A stretch of 64,000 nt of DNA from Pseudomonas sp. S09G 359. Its GTDB lineage: Bacteria; Pseudomonadota; Gammaproteobacteria; Pseudomonadales; Pseudomonadaceae. Below are positions 58,016 through 64,000 of the stretch, piece after piece. The translations under genes and the position numbers were made by a program. The notes beneath the pieces are model-generated. The model saw nothing but the letters and a program-made list of their open reading frames with translations. It had not been told where the DNA came from and did no database searches. Location: assembly GCF_002843605.1 (NCBI RefSeq), contig NZ_CP025263.1, positions 452,501 to 516,500 on the forward strand. Direction: 5' to 3'. Positions within the stretch are counted from its first letter, which is position 1. The number at the start of each line of letters is the position of its first letter.

Positions 58016-58494
58016 CGGGCAGCCCCAAGTGGCGTGATTCGATAGCTCAACGGCTGGCCCGCCATGTTCACGCTGAACACCTCCGAGGATTGATACACGA
58101 TCTGCCAATGCCCCGGCAGCGTGCGCGTCAGGTCGCGCGCCTGGGCGTTGGGGTACAGCGCGCGCAGGTCATCCGCCGAGGCCAGGGCGAACAGCAAGGC
58201 GGCAAACAGCTCGCGGGCCTGGGGGTTGGGCGGCAGCAAGCCGTCGGCCTGCCACTGCCCATCGATCAATTTTTGCCGGGCCTGGGGGATGCCCAACGGG
58301 TCCATCATCGACCAGCGAATGCCAGCGCCTTCGCGCTGGATCACCAGCAGCCAGTCCTGGCTCTGGCCATCGGCCTGGCGCTGCACATGCAATTGCATCG
58401 GCAGCGTCAGCGCCGGAATTTTCTCGGGCAGCGGCGCCTGGCTGGCGCAGGCACTCAGCAGCAACAGGCAGCTGATCAGCAGCAAGCGCATCAT
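58012..58494 (-). CDS. DUF3261-type lipoprotein
   Basis: 160-residue predicted lipoprotein (LLLLSAC, acylated Cys16) with a mature beta-rich domain (LPMQLHVQRQ, DWLLVIQREGAGIRWSMMDPLGIPQARQKLIDG) like the DUF3261 family, found in aryl-polyene-type clusters. In fold class it recalls LolB-like carriers, which would suit a role in delivering the lipid-linked pigment to the outer membrane; that is inference. ATG 58494 shares an ATGA overlap with the methyltransferase stop. Confidence 0.8.
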   Translation of the reverse strand: MMRLLLISCLLLLSACASQAPLPEKIPALTLPMQLHVQRQADGQSQDWLLVIQREGAGIRWSMMDPLGIPQARQKLIDGQWQADGLLPPNPQARELFAALLFALASADDLRALYPNAQARDLTRTLPGHWQIVYQSSEVFSVNMAGQPLSYRITPLGAAR

Positions 58495-59240
58495 GGTGCA
58501 GCGCTCGCCAGCGGTTTGCGCGCCACGCAATTGACCAGGGTTTCCTCGCGTTGGCCCACCGGCGGCGCCTTGCGCAACCCCCAGCGTTCCAGCAAGCCGA
58601 AATCGCTGGAACGGCTCCACCACAAATACGGGTACGAGACGTTCTGTGCGCCAAACTCGAAGCCCTGTTCGCGCAGCATCTGCAGGTACTCTTCGGCGCT
58701 TTTCTGCACATGCATCGGGTGGCGGAACAGCCAGCGGATCACCCAGGTGTCGATATAGGCTTCGGTGGATTCGGCAAACAGCAGGTAACCGCCGGGCTTG
58801 AGCACGCGGTAGAACTCTTGCAGTGCGCGCTGCTGTTCAACCAGGTGGTGAAAGGTCTGGTGGCAGAACAGGATATCGACGCTGGCGTCCGGCACCTCAA
58901 GGGTGGCGCAGTCGCTGCCGATCAGCTCCACGGCCAGGCCCTGGCGCGCGGCTTCGACCTTGCTCAGTGCCAGGCTGTGGGGGTCGGCATCCAGGCCGAT
59001 CAGGCGTTCGGGGGCGAACACTTGCTGCAGATACTGGAACGACTTGCCCTGGCCGCAACCGGCATCCAGCAATACCGGCGCCTCGGGCAGCGGCTCGCTG
59101 AACAGGCTGCGCAGGTCATTGATCGCTACGCGCAGCACGTGGTGCTGCCACGTGTGGCTGCGCAGGAACCAGAAGCCGAATCTGGTTTCTTCGACGTAGT
59201 TTTTACTCAGGTAGTTTTTTTCAACGGCAGGGCTGCTCAT
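58491..59240 (-). CDS. SAM-dependent methyltransferase of the polyene cluster
   Basis: 249-residue class I methyltransferase. SAM motif I VLLDAGCGQGKSFQYL (residues about 36-51), acidic GLDADPHSLALS after beta-2, motif IV-like VDILFCHQTFHHL, and RVLKPGGYLLFAES. It probably modifies the aryl head group; C- versus O-methylation cannot be told. It overlaps the FAD oxidoreductase gene by 4 bases. Confidence 0.87.
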   Translation of the reverse strand: MSSPAVEKNYLSKNYVEETRFGFWFLRSHTWQHHVLRVAINDLRSLFSEPLPEAPVLLDAGCGQGKSFQYLQQVFAPERLIGLDADPHSLALSKVEAARQGLAVELIGSDCATLEVPDASVDILFCHQTFHHLVEQQRALQEFYRVLKPGGYLLFAESTEAYIDTWVIRWLFRHPMHVQKSAEEYLQMLREQGFEFGAQNVSYPYLWWSRSSDFGLLERWGLRKAPPVGQREETLVNCVARKPLASAAP

Positions 59241-60484
59241 ACCGGCTCACTCGCACAGATTTCCGACAACATCCGCAACCGCCGCTTGGGCTCGCTGACA
59301 AACGGGTTGCGCTCATCCCAGGCGTAGCCGGCGAGGATCGAGCTGATCATGCGGCGAATGTCCGGCGAGCTGCCCGGGTGGAAAATCACATCCTGGAACG
59401 TGCCGGCGTACCAACCCTCGACGTAGCAACGGAAAGTGTCGACGCCGCGCTTGAGTGGCTCGGCGAATTCGGTTTGCCAGTCCACGGTTTCGCCTTGCAG
59501 CTGACGGTGCAACAGGCCGGCGGCCATGCTCGCCGAGCGCATGGCGATGGTCACGCCCGATGAGAACACCGGGTCGAGGAATTCCGCCGCATTGCCCAAC
59601 AGCGCAAAGCCAGGGCCGTGCAGGGTTTTGACGTTGGCCGAGTAACCGCCGATGGTGCGCGCCGGGGTATCCCACACGGCGTTGTGCAGCACGCCGGACA
59701 GGCTTGGGGTTTCGTCGATAAAGCCGCGCAGGCAGGCGTCGAGGTCGCTGTCGCGGCCGTCGAAATGCTCCTTGGCCGCGACCACACCCACCGAGCAACG
59801 CCCGTTGCTGAACGGGATGGTCCAGAACCAGATATCGCGCTGGGTCGGGTGGGTGGTGACGAGGATCTTGGTGCGGTCGAAACCTGGGTGTTCGATACGG
59901 TCTTCAACGTGAGTGAACACCGCCTGGCGTACCGGGAAGTTCGACGGCGCCTCCAGGTCCAGCAGGCGCGGCAGTACGCGGCCGTAGCCGCTGGCGTCGA
60001 GCACGAACTTGGCCTTGAGGTGGTATTCGCTGCCGTTCTCGCGGCGCACATGCAGGTACCGGCATTCGCCTTTGAAGTCTACGCCGACGATGGTTTCGCC
60101 GTAGCGAATCTCCACGCCTTGCAGCGCGGCCTGGTCGGCCAGCAACTTGTCGAACTCACCGCGCTGCACCTGGAACGTGGTGGGTTTGCCGTTACTGAAG
60201 GTGTCGCTGAAATCAAACGCGCTGTAGCGCTCGCCCCAGGCAAACGCGGCGCCGGTTTTCACTTGGAAGCCGGCGGCCTGCACCGCGTCGAGCATGCCGG
60301 CTTCTTCGATAAAGTCGATGCAGTGCGACAGCAGGCTTTCGCCGATGGAGAAACGCGGGAAATGCTGGCGCTCGATGATCAATACATCATGCCCGTTGCG
60401 CTTTAACAGCGCCGCGGCGATGGCTCCGGACGGGCCGGCACCGATTACCACGACCTGGCGACGTTCCATTTCAACTGTGGGCAC
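59237..60484 (-). CDS. FAD-dependent oxidoreductase (tryptophan-halogenase/geranylgeranyl-reductase-like)
   Basis: About 415 residues. FAD Rossmann motif VVIGAGPSGAIAAALLKRNG near the start, GESLL loop typical of the halogenase/hydroxylase superfamily, and the second FAD block ALLGNAAEFLDPVFSSGVTI. The halogenase WxWxIP motif is not seen (WFWTIPF is close), so hydroxylation or reduction of the aryl ring is a fair guess and halogenation is not excluded. In-frame ATG 60502 has no ribosome site; GTG 60484 follows AAGGAG, so it is preferred. Confidence 0.82.
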   Translation of the reverse strand: MPTVEMERRQVVVIGAGPSGAIAAALLKRNGHDVLIIERQHFPRFSIGESLLSHCIDFIEEAGMLDAVQAAGFQVKTGAAFAWGERYSAFDFSDTFSNGKPTTFQVQRGEFDKLLADQAALQGVEIRYGETIVGVDFKGECRYLHVRRENGSEYHLKAKFVLDASGYGRVLPRLLDLEAPSNFPVRQAVFTHVEDRIEHPGFDRTKILVTTHPTQRDIWFWTIPFSNGRCSVGVVAAKEHFDGRDSDLDACLRGFIDETPSLSGVLHNAVWDTPARTIGGYSANVKTLHGPGFALLGNAAEFLDPVFSSGVTIAMRSASMAAGLLHRQLQGETVDWQTEFAEPLKRGVDTFRCYVEGWYAGTFQDVIFHPGSSPDIRRMISSILAGYAWDERNPFVSEPKRRLRMLSEICASEPV

Positions 60485-60517
60485 GAGGGCTCCTTGCCGC
60501 ATTGGCGATAATCACAT

Positions 60518-62830
60518 TCATAAGGCGTGCTTCTGTTGGCCGGCCCAGGGCGCCAGCATAAAGCTGAACGCCAGGCCCAGGCTGACCGATAGACCGAAAT
60601 TACTCACCGCCGGGGTGCTGGACACCGCCAGCAGGCCGAACGACAACCAGGTCGTCAGCGCCGCCAGCAGTGTGCCCAGAAGGCTCACGGCGGGGCCGCC
60701 GATCTGCTCGCGCATCAAGATCGCGTAGTCGACGCTGATGGCCGTGACCAGCAGCAGGCCGAACAGGCTGAACAGGGTCAGCGGCTGGCCCAGCCAACCC
60801 AGGCTCGCCAGGCTGCACAGCGCGGCCAGCAGCGGCAGGGCGACGATGCGCAAGGCACCGCCAACGCCGAAGGGCGCAATCAGCAAGAGCACGATCAGCA
60901 CACACGACATCAACTTCAATTCAGCCGCGCTGATCTGCGTGTCGGCAAACACCCGGTTCAAATCGCCCAGGCGATCCACCAGCTGTACGCCGGGTAGATC
61001 CAGCGCCTGCACGCGCAGCAGCGCCGGGTTGTTCAGGCCTTGCAGGCTGACCATCGCCGCCACGCCGCCGTCCACCGGGCCGAGCCACAGCGTGCGCCAA
61101 GGCTCGGCCAACGGGCCAACCAGCGCGGCGTCGATGTCTTCGGTGGGCAGCGCCTGCAGTTGCGCGACTTCGGCTTGCAGGGCGCTGGCGGGCACGCCCA
61201 GGTCCAGCAGCGGTTGCCAATGTTGCGCCAGGCTGTTGAGCGCCTCGCGCAGTTGCTGCTGTTCGGCGGGCAGGTTGACCAGTTGGTTGAGCGCCAGGTA
61301 GCCCTGCAGCTTGTCCATATTCACCAGTTGATCCAGGCGCTGGGCCAACGCGGCCTGGCGCTCCAGCAACTGCTGCTGGTTGTCTGCGCGCACCAGGAAG
61401 AACTGGCTGGTGGGCTGGAACCCGGTGATGCGCGCCACGGCCTGGGCCTCTTGCAGCAATTGCGGCGGGGCGCCGATCCATTGGCGCAGGTCGTTTTTGC
61501 TGTTCAGCTGCCACAGGCCACCGGCGCAAAACAGCAGCACCAGCGCCAGCAGCGCCGCACTCGGCACGCGTTTCAGCAACGCCGCGCGTATCTGCCACAA
61601 GCCTTGCGCGATGCGCAGCGGCCATTGCGCCGGGCGCAGCTCCACGCCCTTGAGCAGCGCGGGCAGCAGGCACACGGCGCAAAGGTAGGCGCCGACCAGG
61701 CCGGCGGCGGAGAACACCGCGATTTGCGTCAAGGCGGGGAAGGGCGTCCAGGCCAGCGCCAGGTAGCCGATGCAACTGGTGGCCAGGCTCAGGCTCAGCC
61801 CCGGCAGGGTCAGGCGCAACGCCGGCCAACTGCGCCAGGGTTTCATGCTCCAGCTTTTCGACAGGTAGTGCAGCGGGTAATCCACGGCAACGCCAATCAG
61901 GCTGGAACCCAAGACCAGGGTCATCACATGCATATGGCCGAACAGCGCCACACAGGCCACCGCGCCAAACAGCATGCCCACCAGCACCGGCACAAAGGCC
62001 AGCAGCACCCGCCATCGGCGAAACGCCAGCAACAGCAGTAACAGGATGCCAAGCGTGGCACCGCCACCGACCCAGGTGATTTCCCGGGTGGCTTGCTGTT
62101 GGCCGTTGGCCGCGTAGAGCAAGCCGCTGGCCGCGAGCAATTGTGCGCCGTGCTCGCCGGCTTGCGCGCGGCTGGCCTGGAGCAAATCCGCCACTTGCAG
62201 CGGCAATTTCATATCGAAGGCATTGCCGGTGGTGCGCGCACGCAGCAGCACCCAGCTTTTGCCGTCGGCGTCGGCGATCAACGCGCCGCTGCCGATATCC
62301 AGTTGCACCGAGCCGTGCTGCGGCTGGCTGTTCTGGATGCGCCCGGTCAGGCCCAGCCAGTCGTCCTGGCTCGGCACCAGGCTGAAGCCGGTGAACGGGT
62401 CGAACAGTGCTTGCACGCGTTGCTGGATAAACGCGTCGGGCTGCTCGATCAGTTGCTCGCGGTCCTTGGCCGAGAGCATCGCCAGGCGGCCGCGCAGCAA
62501 TTGCTCACGCAAGGCCGGCAGGTCGGCTTGCAAGTTCCACTGGACCTTTTCAAACAGGCCGCTGGCCTGCCAGCGTTCGCCCAACTGCTGCGCCACGGCC
62601 ACGGCCTGCTGGCGGTCGGTGTGCCCGACCAATACCAGCATTTCGCGGTTGAGTGGCTCCTGCATGCGCTGTTCGGCTTGCAACTCGAGGGCGTCCGGCG
62701 TGCTGCCCGGTACCAGTTCCATCAGGTTGGCCGACAGCGGCGCACCGTGGCGCCATTGCCAGCCGGCCAAAGCCAGCACGGCCACCAGCAGGATCAGGAA
62801 CAGGCGGGGCAGCAGGCGCTCACTGGGCAA
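60518..62830 (-). CDS. MMPL/RND-type lipid exporter of the polyene cluster
   Basis: 770-residue inner-membrane protein with the MMPL layout: TM1, large periplasmic domain (about 30-250), five helices, second periplasmic domain (about 425-630), six helices (total about 12). GGGATLGILLLLLLAFRRWR and DYPLHYLSKSW mark the first bundle, ISVDYAILMREQIGG the second. Thought to move the lipid-linked aryl polyene out of the inner membrane. The longest frame starts with TTG 62830, overlapping the LolA-like gene stop by 11 bases; the ribosome site is weak. Confidence 0.87.
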   Translation of the reverse strand: MPSERLLPRLFLILLVAVLALAGWQWRHGAPLSANLMELVPGSTPDALELQAEQRMQEPLNREMLVLVGHTDRQQAVAVAQQLGERWQASGLFEKVQWNLQADLPALREQLLRGRLAMLSAKDREQLIEQPDAFIQQRVQALFDPFTGFSLVPSQDDWLGLTGRIQNSQPQHGSVQLDIGSGALIADADGKSWVLLRARTTGNAFDMKLPLQVADLLQASRAQAGEHGAQLLAASGLLYAANGQQQATREITWVGGGATLGILLLLLLAFRRWRVLLAFVPVLVGMLFGAVACVALFGHMHVMTLVLGSSLIGVAVDYPLHYLSKSWSMKPWRSWPALRLTLPGLSLSLATSCIGYLALAWTPFPALTQIAVFSAAGLVGAYLCAVCLLPALLKGVELRPAQWPLRIAQGLWQIRAALLKRVPSAALLALVLLFCAGGLWQLNSKNDLRQWIGAPPQLLQEAQAVARITGFQPTSQFFLVRADNQQQLLERQAALAQRLDQLVNMDKLQGYLALNQLVNLPAEQQQLREALNSLAQHWQPLLDLGVPASALQAEVAQLQALPTEDIDAALVGPLAEPWRTLWLGPVDGGVAAMVSLQGLNNPALLRVQALDLPGVQLVDRLGDLNRVFADTQISAAELKLMSCVLIVLLLIAPFGVGGALRIVALPLLAALCSLASLGWLGQPLTLFSLFGLLLVTAISVDYAILMREQIGGPAVSLLGTLLAALTTWLSFGLLAVSSTPAVSNFGLSVSLGLAFSFMLAPWAGQQKHAL

Positions 62831-63515
62831 AGTTGTGTTTCTCCGTTTCGCTCAGCGGCTGTTTGGCCGTGCTGTCCTGCATGCGCAGCACGGTGCTGTC
62901 GCCCTGGGTTTCCAGCAGTTCGATGGTCTGCACCAACTCGCCGCCGTCGATATTGATCTGGGTGAAGACCTGTTTGAGCAACAGTGAGCGCGGAATCAGG
63001 GTGAGCTTCCACTGGCTGGCTTCGCCGTGCAGTTGCAGCTCGAAGTCACGTTGCAAGCCGCTGCTGTCGCCCTGCAGTACGGCAAGGAACAGGCGATTCT
63101 GTTCGGCTCCGGCACTCTTGTTCGGCAGCAATTGCCAGCCCGTGGCGTCACGCCGCGCAATGCCTTGGGCGCTGATGCGGTAGTCCTGTTGCAACGGGGT
63201 CTTGAGCAGCCAGAGCAGGCCGTGGTCTTTGGCGAGCACGAAGGTGCCTTTGCTGACCAAGGGCTGGGGCAGGGCGCGCAGGTGTTTTTCCTGGGTGAAG
63301 CTGCCGTGGATCACTGAGGGCTTGGCTAACTGTTCGCTGAGTTGCTGCAGGTCAAAGGCGTGGGCGAATCCTGGAATACCCAGCAACAGGAACAGCGCGA
63401 GTAATGTGGGAGCGGGCTTGCTCGCGAAGAGCCGGAGGGCGCCGCGCAGTGTCAGTTGACCAGCGTTATCGTTAACGACCTTCGCGAGCAAGCCCGCTCC
63501 CACAGGGGATCTCAT
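62820..63515 (-). CDS. LolA-like outer-membrane lipoprotein carrier protein with a REPIN in its signal-peptide region
   Basis: 231 residues from ATG 63515, which overlaps the thioesterase stop (ATGA). Mature domain from about residue 54 (FDLQQLSEQLAKPSVIHGSFTQEKHL) reads as the LolA-like fold of aryl-polyene clusters, ending LSETEKHNFAQ. Residues about 4-38 are translated from the REPIN at 63403-63504, so the hydrophobic core of the signal peptide (TLLALFLLLGIPGF) begins only after a 37-residue extension. No better start lies between REPIN and core. Export may be impaired or use an unusually long n-region. Confidence 0.82.
   Translation of the reverse strand: MRSPVGAGLLAKVVNDNAGQLTLRGALRLFASKPAPTLLALFLLLGIPGFAHAFDLQQLSEQLAKPSVIHGSFTQEKHLRALPQPLVSKGTFVLAKDHGLLWLLKTPLQQDYRISAQGIARRDATGWQLLPNKSAGAEQNRLFLAVLQGDSSGLQRDFELQLHGEASQWKLTLIPRSLLLKQVFTQINIDGGELVQTIELLETQGDSTVLRMQDSTAKQPLSETEKHNFAQ
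63403..63504. repeat. REPIN inserted within a coding sequence
   Basis: Inverted GTGGGAGCGGGCTTGCTCGC units at both ends. It lies 11 bases after the ATG of the LolA-like gene and is in frame with it (no stop codon). Confidence 0.9.
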
Positions 63516-63937
63516 TTCAAGGCTCTCTCTACGGCGTCGGTGAAGACTTTGGGTGAGGCCAACTGCATCTCGCGGCTGGCGATTTCGACGGCGACCTGCA
63601 CGGTGGTGGCGCGGGTCAGGCGTTCGCCGCTGGCGAGGTCGGTGATCAGGTAGTTCACCTTCAAGCGGTTCTCCCATTCCACCAGGCTGGCGCGCACGTT
63701 GATCGTCTGGCCAAACACCGCGCCACGCACGTAGCGCAGTTGCATGTCGATCACCGGCCAGGCGTAGCCGGCTTCGAGCATCGCCGTGTAGTTGTGGCCG
63801 AGCTTGTCCAGCAGCGCGCAGCGCGCCACTTCCAGGTACTTCACGTAATGCCCGTGCCACACCACGTTCATGGTGTCGACGTCGAAAAACGGTACGAGGA
63901 TTTCAGTGTCGCAGTGCAACACGCCTGGGCTACGCAT
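63512..63937 (-). CDS. Acyl-CoA/ACP thioesterase, 4HBT (YbgC-like) hotdog
   Basis: 141-residue hotdog thioesterase. The YbgC-type active-site stretch FFDVDTMNVVWHGHYVKYLE (Asp19/Asp21, His28) is intact, and QLRYVRGAVFGQTINVRASL follows. In aryl polyene clusters a thioesterase of this type sits before the LolA-like and MMPL genes. It overlaps the upstream gene's stop by 8 bases. Confidence 0.88.
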   Translation of the reverse strand: MRSPGVLHCDTEILVPFFDVDTMNVVWHGHYVKYLEVARCALLDKLGHNYTAMLEAGYAWPVIDMQLRYVRGAVFGQTINVRASLVEWENRLKVNYLITDLASGERLTRATTVQVAVEIASREMQLASPKVFTDAVERALK

Positions 63938-64000
63938 GCAGCCTCCAGTGTTGCTCGGCGATGCGCTTGAGGCACAGGCGTAGTTCGCCTTCCAGGGCGC
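63930..64000 (-). CDS. C-terminal end of the preceding cluster gene (partial)
   Basis: On the minus strand a frame enters from the right edge and reads LEGELRLCLKRIAEQHWRLH before a TAG at 63932-63930. Codon use looks coding and the 8-base overlap with the thioesterase start fits the tight packing of this operon. Too short to identify; glycosyltransferase/acyltransferase or ammonia-lyase genes are usual here in related clusters. Confidence 0.5.
   Translation of the reverse strand, partial: ALEGELRLCLKRIAEQHWRLHA

Noticed and set aside
63516..63860. N-terminal extension of the LolA-like frame up to 63860
   Set aside because: Reads Arg/Pro/Gly-rich antisense-type sequence across the thioesterase gene in another frame; ATG 63515 with the ATGA overlap is the sensible start.

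Overview
The window is a stretch of chromosome from a fluorescent pseudomonad, most likely of the Pseudomonas fluorescens group. The evidence is the high G+C coding bias, the phaC1-phaZ-phaC2-phaD / phaI-phaF cluster for medium-chain polyhydroxyalkanoate, many REP/REPIN palindromes of the GTGGGAG...CTTGC type, and a gene order (opgH, amino-acid ABC transporter, chemoreceptor, rsmE, tat, his, ubi, pha, hslUV, argS, priA, rpmE, malic enzyme, ponA, pil, aroKB, gltBD, hemE) that matches what I remember of the PAO1 region PA5077-PA5034. That comparison is from memory, not from a search.

Layout. 1-5.8 kb: 3' end of opgH, then a polar amino-acid ABC importer with two paralogous binding proteins, one permease and one ATPase. 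5.8-9.8 kb: two tandem paralogous chemoreceptors. 10-16 kb (minus strand): hisI-hisE-tatA-tatB-tatC-rsmE and ubiE-ubiJ-ubiB. 16-23.2 kb: the PHA locus, with a small granule-region protein and phaI-phaF on the plus strand converging on phaC1-phaZ-phaC2-phaD on the minus strand. 23.4-31 kb (minus): DUF971 protein, hslV-hslU, SPOR protein, argS, priA. 31.5-34 kb (plus): rpmE, a secreted nuclease, malic enzyme. 34.2-36.7 kb (minus): PBP1A. 36.9-43.8 kb (plus): a reduced type IV pilus assembly operon (pilM, pilN, fused pilO-pilP, short pilQ), then aroK, aroB and a DamX-like SPOR/ATPase protein. 44-51.4 kb (plus): gltB, gltD, hemE. 51.5-53.9 kb: divergent MFS exporter and LysR regulator. 54-64 kb (minus): most of an aryl-polyene-type biosynthetic cluster (thioesterase, LolA-like carrier, MMPL exporter, flavin oxidoreductase, methyltransferase, DUF3261 lipoprotein, two ketosynthases, dehydratase, ketoreductase, small lipoprotein). 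It continues beyond the right edge.

Most of the window is core genome. The least ordinary parts are as follows. (1) The pilus operon has in-frame changes in three of its four genes: PilM has lost its C-terminal half, PilO and PilP are one polypeptide without a lipobox, and PilQ lacks the AMIN region. The result resembles the compact HofMNOPQ/ComA-E DNA-uptake secretins. (2) A REPIN sits inside the coding sequence for the signal peptide of the LolA-like protein, and a second repeat supplies the C-terminus of the LysR regulator. (3) Three REP copies carry a distinctive 16-bp internal segment. (4) Several promoters can be read directly: sigma-32 before hslV, sigma-54 before phaC1, and sigma-70 before phaI, gltB and rpmE. 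No tRNA, rRNA, CRISPR array, transposase or prophage gene was seen.
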